This document shows, one piece after another, positions 40,899 to 48,462 of a stretch of DNA of 64,000 bases (position 1 is the first letter of the stretch; every line of letters begins with the position of its first letter). The stretch is from JBBSBL01 sp038251325 (GTDB taxonomy: Bacteria; Actinomycetota; Thermoleophilia; Solirubrobacterales; Solirubrobacteraceae). The notes under the pieces were generated by a model. The model was given only the letters and a program-made list of their open reading frames with translations, searched no databases and was not told the DNA's origin. The stretch spans positions 1-64,000 of the forward strand of contig JBBSBL010000003.1 of the NCBI GenBank assembly GCA_038251325.1, read 5' to 3'. The position numbers and the translations under genes are program-made.

Positions 40899-41981
40899 GT
40901 GCCGTCGCCCCGCGCCCTCGCCCTGCTCGCCGTGCTGCCCGCGGCGGCGGCGCTCCCGCTGGCCTGCGGGTCGCGTGGCGCCGGCGAGCTGCCGCCCGCC
41001 GCCGAGCCGCGGATCGCCCCGCCGCTCACCGTCGCGCCGGCCGGCCGGGTGGTGCGGGTCGGGCCGCCGATCGGCGCGCTGAGCGCCGGGCGGCGTGAGC
41101 GCCCCGGCGGGGCGCCGGAGGGTCTCGCGATCGATCCCGGGTCGGGGGTGATCGCCGTCGGCCTGCGCCGCCCTCCAGGCCTCGGGCTGCTCGACGGGCG
41201 CACCGGCCGGCTGCGCCGGCTCGTGGATCTCCCCGGCCGCGATCTCGGCCCGCGCCATCTGGCGCTCGGGCCGGTCGGGACGGTGCTCGTGCCGGCCGAG
41301 GGCGGGGACGGCGCGCTCGTCGTCCGGGCGCGCGACGGGCGCGTGCTCTCCGACGGGCGCACGGGGCCGCGCCCGCACGACCTCAGCCCCGCCGTCGGCG
41401 GCCGCGTCGTCGTCGGGGACGAGGGCGGCGCGGCGCTCACGGTGCTGCGCGGCGGGCGGCCGGAGCGCACGATCGCGGTCGCGCGTCAGCCCGGCGGGCT
41501 CGCGCCGCTGGACGGCGGGCGCCGCGTCGCGGTCGTCTCGGTCCGCGAGCGGGTGCTGGAGATCGCCGATCCGCTCACCGGCCGGGTCCTCGAGCGGGCG
41601 GACGCGGGCGTCGGGCCGACGCACGTCGCCGCGCTCGGGCGGTGGATCTGGGTGGTCGACACCCAGGGCGACGCGCTGCTCGTGTTCGACCGCGAGGGCG
41701 GGCTCGAGCTTGTGCGCCGGGTGCGCGTCCCGCACGGTCCCTACGGCCTCGCGCTCGACCCGGTGCGCGAGCGCCTCTGGGTCACGCTGTCCGGCGCCAA
41801 CCAGCTGATCGAGTACCCCGCGACCGGGCGGCCGGTGGCGAAGCGCCGCTTCCCCACGGTGCGCCAGGCGGACTCCGTCGCGGTCGACTCAGCCACCGGG
41901 CGCCTCGCGCTCGCCGGCCGCGACGCCGGCGTCGTCCAGCTGCTCGCCCCCGGCGCGTCGACGGGCGCGCAGCGCCCGTAG
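40899..41981 (+). CDS. Putative lipoprotein with YncE-like beta-propeller
   Basis: The 360-residue protein has a lipoprotein-type signal: MPSPRALALLAVLPAAAALPLACGS, with a lipobox ending at Cys23. Six or seven strand-rich blades follow with repeated turns such as GLAIDPGSGVIAVGLRRPPGL, RHLALGPVGTVLVPAEGG, THVAALGRWIWVVDTQGDALLVFD and PYGLALDPVRERLWVTLSGANQLIEY. These are characteristic of YncE/SMP-30-like propellers; no enzymatic residues are evident. It is likely outside the membrane. The GTG start is 40899. The 3' end overlaps the 3' end of the convergent small membrane protein gene by 93 bases. Confidence 0.77.
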   Translation: MPSPRALALLAVLPAAAALPLACGSRGAGELPPAAEPRIAPPLTVAPAGRVVRVGPPIGALSAGRRERPGGAPEGLAIDPGSGVIAVGLRRPPGLGLLDGRTGRLRRLVDLPGRDLGPRHLALGPVGTVLVPAEGGDGALVVRARDGRVLSDGRTGPRPHDLSPAVGGRVVVGDEGGAALTVLRGGRPERTIAVARQPGGLAPLDGGRRVAVVSVRERVLEIADPLTGRVLERADAGVGPTHVAALGRWIWVVDTQGDALLVFDREGGLELVRRVRVPHGPYGLALDPVRERLWVTLSGANQLIEYPATGRPVAKRRFPTVRQADSVAVDSATGRLALAGRDAGVVQLLAPGASTGAQRP

Positions 41982-42413
41982 GGCGTAGAGCGCGGCCGAG
42001 GCGATCAGCAGGCCGACGCTGATCGCGACCCAGGCCGCGAGATAGCCCTCCGGCTCGCGGCCGGTCGCGCCGAGGTAGCCGCTCGGCTGGAGGCCGAGGA
42101 TGAGCGGGAAGAAGACGAGGAAGAGCAGCCCGCACAGCACGGCCGGCACCCGCACGTGGTTGACCACCGGGACGCGGGCGCGGCCCGCCGCGGGTCCCTC
42201 GACCGTCCGGCCGATCCGGTCGAGCAGCGAGTAGGCCGGCAGGAAGACGAGGTCGTGGAGGACCGCGGCGGCGAGGAACCAGGCCAGCGCGTTCGTCGCG
42301 CCGCGCAGGTCCGCCATCCAGCTCACGATGAGGGCCGTGACCGCGAGGACCGCCACGCAGCCGACCAGGTGGAGCGGCGAGGCGCCGTAGCCGCGGCGGA
42401 AGAGGGCGATCAT
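41889..42413 (-). CDS. Four-helix membrane protein at the end of the glycosyltransferase/Moco cluster
   Basis: The 174-residue protein starts MIALFRRGYGASPLHLVGC. It has four or five hydrophobic segments (about 15-33, 42-60, 90-110 and 127-148), including ALAWFLAAAVLHDLVFLPAYSLLDR and NHVRVPAVLCGLLFLVFFPLI. The tail is Arg-rich and acidic. The His/Asp in LHDLVF and NHVRVP may be functional. No family is recognised. The ATG (42413) overlaps the stop of the Moco oxidoreductase gene (ATGA), so it is probably a partner of that membrane protein. Confidence 0.72.
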   Translation of the reverse strand: MIALFRRGYGASPLHLVGCVAVLAVTALIVSWMADLRGATNALAWFLAAAVLHDLVFLPAYSLLDRIGRTVEGPAAGRARVPVVNHVRVPAVLCGLLFLVFFPLILGLQPSGYLGATGREPEGYLAAWVAISVGLLIASAALYALRALRARRRAGGEQLDDAGVAAGEREAPGG

Positions 42414-43696
42414 GCGCGCCCGCCGCCGGTGAAGGTCATGCGCCCGACCCACTTCGTGCAGTGCACCCCGGGGAGGGCCGGCACGATCACCCGCGCCGGG
42501 TACCCGTGGTCCGGCGCGAGGTCCTCGCCGCCGACCCTCAGCGCGAGCAGGGAGCGCGTGTCGTCGATCTGCCCGGAGTCGAGCGAGGCCCGGCGTAGCA
42601 CGCCGGCCGGCTGGACCGACTCGACCATGACCTCGGAGGCGCCCGCCGCCCCGCAGCGGGCGGCGAGGTCGCGCAGCCGCACCCCGGTCCAGGTCTGCAG
42701 CGCCGACCAGCCCTCGACGCAGGCGATCGGCAGCTCCTCGGAGTGCTGCTCCATCGCCAGCAGCTCGGCGCGGGTCAGCCGGACCGTGCGGGCGCCGACG
42801 AGCTCCAGCCGCCACGCCGGGCCGACCAGCTGCGGGGTGATGCGCGCCGCGGCCGCGGTGTGGTTCACCGGGAAGCCCTGCGGCCCGGCGAAGTTGCTCC
42901 CGCCGCGGGTCGCCAGGACGGCGAGCGGGCGCAGCGGGCCGCCGATCGCCTGCCCGGCCTGGACGACGAACAGCGCGCCCATCGCCCCGCCGAGCAGCCC
43001 GAAGACCCCGCGGCGGGAGATCGTCACCGCCGCCGGTGTCGGCGCGACGAGGCCGTCGGGCTCATAGGGCTCCGGCGTGCGCGAGGCCACCGCGTCGCGC
43101 ACCGGGCCGAGGGCGCCCCGGGCCCGCAGCGCGCGGCGGATCGAGCCGGCCTTGATCGCCACGTGGAGCACGAGCGCCGCCGTGAAGACCCAGGCGCCGT
43201 AGTAGTGGGCGACGACGAAGTTGAACTTGAACGGGTAGTACAGCTGGGCGTTGACGATGCCGGTGGCGAGCTGGAAGAGGATGCCGCCGACGAGAAGCAG
43301 CAGCGTGACGCGCTCGAGCAGGTGGGCGGCGTCGCGCAGTGGCGGCCAGGACCACAGGCGCGGGATGACCGACCAGAGCTTCGCGAGCACGAGCGGTACG
43401 GCGACGATCCCGACGGTGACGTGGATCCCCTGCGTCGCGGCGTAGAGCCAGCTCGGCGAGGTCGGCCAGCCGAGGTCGCGGAGCAGCGGGAGGTCGCGGT
43501 CGAAGGGCACGATCGCGTTGTGCCCCAGCGCGCCCTGGTAGGCGGCGTGGGAGAGGAAGCCGGTGATCGTGACCAGGGCGAGGAGGACGAGCAGCCCGAG
43601 CCCGAGGACCGCGGTGAGCCACGGCCCGCGCAGCGGGCTGCGCCAGAAGCCCGGCCGCGCGGGGCCTGGCGGCGGATCGGCCGGGAAGAGCCTCAT
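42410..43696 (-). CDS. Membrane cytochrome b561-like / molybdopterin-dependent oxidoreductase fusion
   Basis: The 428-residue protein has two parts. Residues about 1-195 form a membrane domain with four or five helices and histidines in helix positions (GIHVTVGIVAV, AHLLERVTLLLLVGGILFQLATGIVNAQLYYPF, HYYGAWVFTAALVLHVAIKA), as in heme-binding cytochrome b561/FdnI-like proteins. After a twin-arginine-like SRRGVFGLLGGAMG helix, residues about 265-428 form a sulfite-oxidase-type Moco domain. It has the cofactor cysteine C326 in LPIACVEGWSA and HGYPARVIVPALPGVHCTKWV. It probably passes electrons between an extracytoplasmic substrate and the membrane. The start overlaps the upstream methyltransferase stop (ATGA). 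Confidence 0.88.
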   Translation of the reverse strand: MRLFPADPPPGPARPGFWRSPLRGPWLTAVLGLGLLVLLALVTITGFLSHAAYQGALGHNAIVPFDRDLPLLRDLGWPTSPSWLYAATQGIHVTVGIVAVPLVLAKLWSVIPRLWSWPPLRDAAHLLERVTLLLLVGGILFQLATGIVNAQLYYPFKFNFVVAHYYGAWVFTAALVLHVAIKAGSIRRALRARGALGPVRDAVASRTPEPYEPDGLVAPTPAAVTISRRGVFGLLGGAMGALFVVQAGQAIGGPLRPLAVLATRGGSNFAGPQGFPVNHTAAAARITPQLVGPAWRLELVGARTVRLTRAELLAMEQHSEELPIACVEGWSALQTWTGVRLRDLAARCGAAGASEVMVESVQPAGVLRRASLDSGQIDDTRSLLALRVGGEDLAPDHGYPARVIVPALPGVHCTKWVGRMTFTGGGRA

Positions 43697-44343
43697 GTGG
43701 CCGGCTCCGGGCGGACGAGCTCCGCAAACCAGCGGCCCTCGTCCGGCCAGCTCGCCGCGAGCCGCAGGCCGGTGACGGCGGCGAGCGCCGGCAGCGCGTC
43801 CTCGGCGACGAGCGCCCAGGGAAATGCGGTCGAGGCCGTCTGGGGCCCGACCAGCCGCGCCGGTCCCGAGCGGGTCGGCGAGCCGGGCGGGTCGACCTCG
43901 GCCAGCACCGTCCCGCCGGGGCGTAACAGGTCGTGGAGCCGGGCCAGCAGCCGGGCCGGGTCCCCGCCGATGCCGAGACTGCCGTCGAGCACGAGCGCCG
44001 TGCCCCAGGTCCCGGGGCCGGGGAGCGGCCCGAGCACCGAGCCGCACCGCGCGGCCAGGCCCTCGGCCCGCAGGTCGGCGATCACCCGCGCGGAGAGGTC
44101 GACGCCGAGGGCGAGCACCCCGCGGCGGGCCAGCGCCCGCAGATGCCGCCCGGGCCCGCAGCCGACGTCGAGCACCGGCCCGCGGGCGCGTGCCAGCAGG
44201 CGCAGCTCCTCCGCCGTCGCCGGCTCGACCCAGCGGCGCACCGGCAGGGTCCGCGTCGCCGTGCCGGCGACCGCGACCGCCCAGCCGTCGGGCGCCGTGA
44301 GCGCGTGCTCGAAGGCGGCGAGCGGGCTTGCGGTGGCGCTCAT
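43693..44343 (-). CDS. SAM-dependent methyltransferase of the glycosyltransferase/Moco cluster
   Basis: The 216-residue class I methyltransferase has an N-terminal lead (FEHALTAPDGWAVAVAGTATRTLPVRRW), motif I VLDVGCGPGRHLRALARRG, the acidic strand ALGVDLSARVIADL, motif II ALVLDGSLGIGGDPARLLARLHDLLRPGGTVLAEV and a variable C-terminal part ending WFAELV. Motif I is intact, so SAM binding is expected. The ATG (44343) shares a base with the TIGR04282 gene stop (TGATG), and its own stop overlaps the Moco gene start. Substrate unknown, probably the product of the two glycosyltransferases. Confidence 0.85.
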   Translation of the reverse strand: MSATASPLAAFEHALTAPDGWAVAVAGTATRTLPVRRWVEPATAEELRLLARARGPVLDVGCGPGRHLRALARRGVLALGVDLSARVIADLRAEGLAARCGSVLGPLPGPGTWGTALVLDGSLGIGGDPARLLARLHDLLRPGGTVLAEVDPPGSPTRSGPARLVGPQTASTAFPWALVAEDALPALAAVTGLRLAASWPDEGRWFAELVRPEPAT

Positions 44344-44996
44344 CAGGAGGTTCCCGCCGTGGCGACCGCCGGTTCGACCAGGCCGAGCGCGCGAAGGCGC
44401 GCGGCAAATCGCGAGTCGGGGGCGGCGGCCGCTGCGCGCCGGGCCGAGGCGATGTCGTCGACGTCGTCGAGCGCCGGCAGCTCGGCGGGCGGCAGCCCCG
44501 CGGCCCGCAGGCGCGCCCGCTGCGCGTCCGCCGTGTGCGGCGCGCTCATCGGCACGCCGCGCAGCAGCGCGGCGTCGGGCGCGCGCAGCGCCAGGCACCA
44601 GTACCCACCGTCCGCGGCGGCGCCGATCGCGGCGGGCGCGTGCTCAAGGGCCTCTGCCGCCGCGCCGAGCAGTCTCGAGTCGAGCTGCGGGGTGTCCATC
44701 CCCACGATGACGAGCGGGCCGCCCGGCAGGTCCTCGCACAGCCCGGCGAGGCGCTCGTCGAGCCCGCCGCCGCGCTGCGACACCACTTCGATCCCGGGCC
44801 CGAGCCACGTCCCCGGCGCCCCGTCGAGCACGGCCACGCGACGGCGCGCGGGCGTCGCCCGGAGCGCAGCGAAGGTGTCGCGGAGCAGCTCGGTCGCGAG
44901 CTCGGCCGCCTCCTCGGGCGAGCACGGCGGGCAGAGCCGGGTCTTCACGCGGCCCGCCACCGGCGCCTTGCAGATCGCGGCGAGCGTCGCCCTCAC
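44343..44996 (-). CDS. TIGR04282-type (DUF2064) glycosyltransferase
   Basis: The 217-residue protein shows the family pattern closely: LAAICKAPVAGRVKTRLCPPCSPEEAAELATELLRDTF, VVSQRGGGLDERLAGLCEDL, PLVIVGMDTPQLDSRLL (the DxP of the GT-A nucleotide site) and AIGAAADGGYWCLAL. The family is named for arsenosugar synthesis in some organisms, but there are no arsenic genes here, so the sugar product is unknown. GTG 44996 overlaps the GT2 gene stop (GTGA). It is the second gene in the five-gene unit. Confidence 0.88.
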   Translation of the reverse strand: MRATLAAICKAPVAGRVKTRLCPPCSPEEAAELATELLRDTFAALRATPARRRVAVLDGAPGTWLGPGIEVVSQRGGGLDERLAGLCEDLPGGPLVIVGMDTPQLDSRLLGAAAEALEHAPAAIGAAADGGYWCLALRAPDAALLRGVPMSAPHTADAQRARLRAAGLPPAELPALDDVDDIASARRAAAAAPDSRFAARLRALGLVEPAVATAGTS

Positions 44997-45658
44997 GCGA
45001 GCACCGCGGCCATGTCCCGGACGGCGCGGGCGGTCCCGCGTGCGGTCCCGGTGACCTTCGAGCGGCCGGCGCGCGGCGCGTAGCGCACCGGGACCTCGGC
45101 GATCCGCCATCCCGCGAGGCGCGCGCGCAGCACCATCTCCAGCGGCCAGCCGAAGCGCCGGTCCTCGATGCCGAGCTCCAGCAGCGCCGCGCGCCGCGCC
45201 GCGCGCATCGGCCCGAGGTCGGCGAGGCGCAGGCCCGTGCGGCGGCGCAGCTCGAGCGCGAGGGCACGGTTCGCGACCCGCGCATGGGCCGGCCACGCCC
45301 CGCGCTCGGCGCGCCGGGCGCCGAGGACGAGGTCCGCCGCGCGGTCCCCCACGGGGTCCGTGACGGAGGGCAGCGCGGCCGGGTCGAGCGAGCCGTCGCA
45401 GTCCATGAAGGCGACGAGCTCCGCCTCGGCGGCGACGAGTCCCGCGAAACACGCCGCGCCGAAGCCGCGGCGCGGCTCGTCGACCACCAGCGCCCCGAGG
45501 TTTCGCGCAAGGGCCCCGGAGCCGTCGGTCGACCCGTTGTCGACGACGATGGCGCGGAAGCCGGGCGGCATCGCGGCCAGCACGGAGGGGATCGCCTCGC
45601 GCTCGTCGAGCACGGGCAGCACGACGTCGACGCGCGGGGCCGGCACGCCGGGGCACAC
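44993..45658 (-). CDS. Family 2 glycosyltransferase, polyprenol-phosphate type
   Basis: The 221-residue GT-A protein has RVDVVLPVLDEREAIPSVLAAM (nucleotide-binding start), FRAIVVDNGSTDGSGALARNLGA, the metal-binding DCDGSLDP, and GPMRAARRAALLELGIEDRRFGWPLEMVLRA near the end. The last part resembles dolichol/undecaprenol-phosphate mannosyltransferase-like enzymes (EMV and RAGRSKVTGT as in RxxGxSK motifs). It therefore may charge a lipid carrier. The start is GTG 45658, 92 bases from the divergent epimerase gene. It is the first gene of the GT2-TIGR04282-MT-Moco-membrane protein unit. Confidence 0.88.
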   Translation of the reverse strand: MCPGVPAPRVDVVLPVLDEREAIPSVLAAMPPGFRAIVVDNGSTDGSGALARNLGALVVDEPRRGFGAACFAGLVAAEAELVAFMDCDGSLDPAALPSVTDPVGDRAADLVLGARRAERGAWPAHARVANRALALELRRRTGLRLADLGPMRAARRAALLELGIEDRRFGWPLEMVLRARLAGWRIAEVPVRYAPRAGRSKVTGTARGTARAVRDMAAVLA

Positions 45659-45750
45659 TAGGGGCGCCAGGTGGCGAAAGGATGAACGGCGGGGAAACGC
45701 GCCGGCAGGGCACCGTGGCGCGAGGACCCCCGCCGGTAGCCTCGGCGGCC

Positions 45751-46821
45751 GTGCCCGGACCCGTCCTCGTCACCGGCGGCGCCGGCTTCATCGGCTCCCA
45801 CGTCGTCGATGCGCTGCTCGCCACCGGCCGCGAGGTGCGGATCGTCGACCACCTGCACCCGGCCGCCCACGCGGCCGAGCCGCCGGTGTCGCCGGCGGGG
45901 GTCGAGTGGATCCGCGCCGACCTCCGCGACCCCCAGGTGTCCCGCGCTGCGGTCGCGGGCGCCTCGGCGGTCAGCCACCAGGCGGCGATGGTCGGGCTCG
46001 GCGTCGACCTCGGCGACATCGCCGAGTACGTCGCGCACAACGATCTCGGTACTGCCCAGCTGCTGCGCGCGCTGGCGGCCGAGCGCTTCGCGGGGCGGCT
46101 CGTCCTCGCCTCCTCGATGGTCGTCTACGGCGAGGGCCGCTACCGCTGCGCCGACCACGGCGTCGTGCGTCCCGGGCCGCGCGACCCGGCCGACCTCGCC
46201 GCCGGGCGCTTCGAGCCGGGCTGCCCGGAGTGCGGCGACCCGCTCGAGGCCGAGGCCGTGCCGGAGGACGCGCCGCTCGACCCGCGCAACGTCTACGCCG
46301 CGACGAAGCTCCACCAGGAGCACCTCTGCGCGTGTCTCGCCCGGGAGGCCGACGGGGTCGAGCTCACCGTGCTGCGCTACCACAACGTCTACGGCCCGCG
46401 GATGCCGCGCGACACGCCGTACGCGGGCGTGGCGAGCCTCTTCCGCAGCGCGCTCGCCGCCGGCCGCGCGCCGCGGGTCTTCGAGGACGGCGCTCAGCGG
46501 CGCGACTTCATCCACGTCCGCGACGTCGCCCGCGCGAACGTCCTCGCGCTGCACGCGCCCGAGCCCGTCCCCGGCGCGCTGAACGTGGCCACCGGCACGC
46601 CGCGCACGGTGGGGGAGATGGCGGAGGCCCTGGCCGACGCCGCAGGCCCGGACGCGCCGCCCCCGGTCGTCACCGGCGAGTTCCGCCGCGGAGACGTCCG
46701 CCACGTCTTCGCCGCCACGGACCGAGCCGTCGACCGCCTCGGCTTCCGCGCCGAGATCGGACTGGAGGAGGGAATGGCCGAGTTCGCCACGGCGCCGCTG
46801 CGGGCGACCGCCGCCGACTAG
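45751..46821 (+). CDS. NAD-dependent sugar epimerase/dehydratase with Cys-rich insertion
   Basis: The 356-residue extended SDR enzyme starts VPGPVLVTGGAGFIGSHVVDALL (NAD-binding GGxGFIG). It has AAMVGLGVDLGDIAEYVAHNDLGT, LVLASSMVVYGEGRYRC, the catalytic Tyr-Lys in NVYAATKLHQE and RRDFIHVRDVA. An inserted loop after the active-site serine contains one Cys (YRCADHG), then CPECG about 35 residues later, which looks like a metal-binding knuckle not found in standard GalE. Its role is probably nucleotide-sugar modification for the divergent glycosyltransferases. The start is GTG 45751; an upstream ATG would add 23 non-conserved residues. Confidence 0.9.
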   Translation: MPGPVLVTGGAGFIGSHVVDALLATGREVRIVDHLHPAAHAAEPPVSPAGVEWIRADLRDPQVSRAAVAGASAVSHQAAMVGLGVDLGDIAEYVAHNDLGTAQLLRALAAERFAGRLVLASSMVVYGEGRYRCADHGVVRPGPRDPADLAAGRFEPGCPECGDPLEAEAVPEDAPLDPRNVYAATKLHQEHLCACLAREADGVELTVLRYHNVYGPRMPRDTPYAGVASLFRSALAAGRAPRVFEDGAQRRDFIHVRDVARANVLALHAPEPVPGALNVATGTPRTVGEMAEALADAAGPDAPPPVVTGEFRRGDVRHVFAATDRAVDRLGFRAEIGLEEGMAEFATAPLRATAAD

Positions 46822-46839
46822 GCATATGGTACCATATGC
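46822..46839 (+). promoter_or_regulatory. Perfect 18-bp palindromic operator of the second toxin-antitoxin module
   Basis: GCATATGGTACCATATGC is a perfect palindrome starting one base after the epimerase stop and ending two bases before the antitoxin ATG (46842). Its AT-rich composition stands out strongly from the surrounding 70%+ GC sequence. It probably binds the ribbon-helix-helix antitoxin and covers the promoter or ribosome entry region, giving autoregulation. Confidence 0.6.
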
Positions 46840-46841
46840 TA

Positions 46842-47120
46842 ATGGCTCGGACGCAGACCTTGGTGCAGCTCTCCGACGAGCTGCTGGCGCAGCTCGACGC
46901 TCGCGTGGCCCGCGAGGGGCGCTCGCGCTCGGAGCTCATCCGTGAAGCCGTTTCGGGCTATCTCCGCGGCGACCGCGAGGCGGACATCGATCGGCGCATC
47001 GTGGCGGCCTACACCCGAGCGCCGCAGGAGGATCTGCTCGGAGCCGACGCGATGGCGCGGACCATGGTGGCCGCCGAGCCGTGGGACGCCGCGCCACCGA
47101 GCACGCGGCGTGCCAGGTGA
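46842..47120 (+). CDS. Ribbon-helix-helix (CopG type) antitoxin
   Basis: The 92-residue protein starts MARTQTLVQLSDELLAQLDARVAREGRSRSELIREAVSGYL. This is a textbook ribbon-helix-helix N-terminus (VQLSDELL strand, GRSRSELIREAV helix 2) that binds DNA as a dimer. The C-terminal half (EADIDRRIVAAYTRAPQEDLLGADAMARTMVAAEPWD) is the toxin-binding part. An ATG two codons upstream (46836) lies inside the palindrome and is an alternative start. The stop overlaps the toxin GTG (GTGA). Confidence 0.83.
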   Translation: MARTQTLVQLSDELLAQLDARVAREGRSRSELIREAVSGYLRGDREADIDRRIVAAYTRAPQEDLLGADAMARTMVAAEPWDAAPPSTRRAR

Positions 47121-47425
47121 ACCGCGGCGAGGTGTGGTGGCTGGAACAGCCTGACGCTGGGCGACGCCCCGTGTGCATCATCAGCCGTCAGGCCGCGATC
47201 CCGGTCCTCAGCGCCCTGCTGGTCGTGCCCGCCACGAGAACCATTCGCGGCATCCCCACCGAGGTCGCCCTCGGGCCGGATGACGGCATGCCGGCCGATT
47301 GCGCCCTGTCGTTCGACAACGTCGGGGCGGTGCCCAAGGCCCTGCTGACCGACCGCATCACTCGCCTGGGTCCCGCGAGGCTGGCTGAGCTCTGCGCGGC
47401 GCTCGACGTCGCGACCGCCTGCTGA
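47117..47425 (+). CDS. MazF/PemK-type toxin
   Basis: The 102-residue protein shows the MazF pattern NRGEVWWLEQPDAGRRPVCIISRQAAIPVL, the core strand LLVVPATRTIRGIPTEVALGPDDGMPADCALSFDNVGAVPKALLTDRI, and a C-terminal helix RLAELCAALDVA. This fits an mRNA interferase of the ChpAK/MazF type. The start GTG 47117 overlaps the antitoxin stop and gives the conserved NRGEVW at residue 2; an earlier in-frame start would be inside the antitoxin gene. It differs clearly in sequence from the MazF at 6.1-6.4 kb. Confidence 0.86.
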   Translation: MNRGEVWWLEQPDAGRRPVCIISRQAAIPVLSALLVVPATRTIRGIPTEVALGPDDGMPADCALSFDNVGAVPKALLTDRITRLGPARLAELCAALDVATAC

Positions 47426-47505
47426 GCACAGCTTGCCGGCCGTCCGACCCAGTGGTCCCTCTGCGACCAGCGAGCAGGACGGCGCCGAGGATAGACTCGC
47501 GCCCC

Positions 47506-48447
47506 ATGCGCGCCGCCGTGATCGCCGACGGAGAGATCGGGGCGCAGGAGCGCCCGGACCCCGAGCCCGGCGCCGGCGAGGTGCTGGTCCGGGTTCGCGC
47601 CGCCGGCCTCAACGGCGCCGACCAGCTCCAGCTCAAGGGTGGCTACCCGGCGCCGCCCGGCTCGCCGCCGGACATCCCCGGGCTCGAGCTCGCCGGCGAG
47701 GTCGCTGAGGTCGGCCCCGGCGCCGCCCGCTTCGCGATCGACGACCGTGTCACCGCGATCGTCGGCGGCGGCGGGCAGGCGGAGCTCTGCGTGGTCCACG
47801 AGCGCCAGCTCACCCCGCTGCCCGACGACGTCGACTGGCCGGCCGCCGGCGGCTTCTCCGAGGTCTTCGCCACCGCCTACGACGCCGTCTTCACCCAGGG
47901 CGCGCTCGCCAGCGGCGACCGCCTGCTCGTCCACGGCGGCGCCGGCGGGGTCGGCACGGCGGCGATCCAGCTCGCCCGCGCGGCCGGGGCGTCGGTCACC
48001 GCGACCGTCCGCAACCCGGAGCTCCGCGACGCGGTCGCCGCGCTCGGCGCGACCGCGATCCCGCCCGAGGACTTCCCGGAGCACGGTCCCTTCGACGTGA
48101 TCCTCGAGCTCGTCGGCGCCCCGAACCTCCCCGAGAACCTCAAGGCGCTCGCGACCGGCGGGCGGATCTGCGTGATCGGGGTCGGCGGCGGATTCAAGGG
48201 CGAGCTCAACCTGCTCGCGCTGATGGGCAAGCGGGCGACGATCCGCGGCTCGACCCTGCGCGCTCGCCCGCTGGAGGAGAAGGCGCTCGTCGCCCGCCGC
48301 CTCGAGCGCCACGTCCTGCCGCTCCTCGCCGCCGGCACGATCGCCGTGCCGGTCGCCGCCACCTTCCCGCTCGACGAGGTCGCCGCCGCCTACGAGCGCT
48401 TCGCGGCGGGAGCGAAGCTCGGGAAGATCGTGCTCGACCTCGCCTGA
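47506..48447 (+). CDS. Zinc-independent alcohol dehydrogenase / quinone oxidoreductase-like MDR protein
   Basis: The 313-residue medium-chain dehydrogenase has an N-terminal GroES-like domain (GAGEVLVRVRAAGLNGADQLQLKGGYP, PGLELAGEVAEVGPGAARFAIDDRV) and a Rossmann domain with DRLLVHGGAGGVGTAAIQLARAAGASVTATV. The zinc ligands of alcohol dehydrogenases are missing, as in NADPH quinone oxidoreductases of the TP53I3/PIG3 type. AAGGFSEVFATAYDAVF and RGSTLRARPLEEKALVARRL also fit that group. ATG 47506 precedes the conserved MRAAV start; the longer open frame is not conserved. Confidence 0.9.
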   Translation: MRAAVIADGEIGAQERPDPEPGAGEVLVRVRAAGLNGADQLQLKGGYPAPPGSPPDIPGLELAGEVAEVGPGAARFAIDDRVTAIVGGGGQAELCVVHERQLTPLPDDVDWPAAGGFSEVFATAYDAVFTQGALASGDRLLVHGGAGGVGTAAIQLARAAGASVTATVRNPELRDAVAALGATAIPPEDFPEHGPFDVILELVGAPNLPENLKALATGGRICVIGVGGGFKGELNLLALMGKRATIRGSTLRARPLEEKALVARRLERHVLPLLAAGTIAVPVAATFPLDEVAAAYERFAAGAKLGKIVLDLA

Positions 48448-48462
48448 GCGGGGCCGGCGCCC

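Noticed and set aside
44343..44996. Arsenosugar biosynthesis role
   Set aside because: The family name suggests it, but no arsenic methyltransferase, radical-SAM ArsS or resistance gene is in the window.
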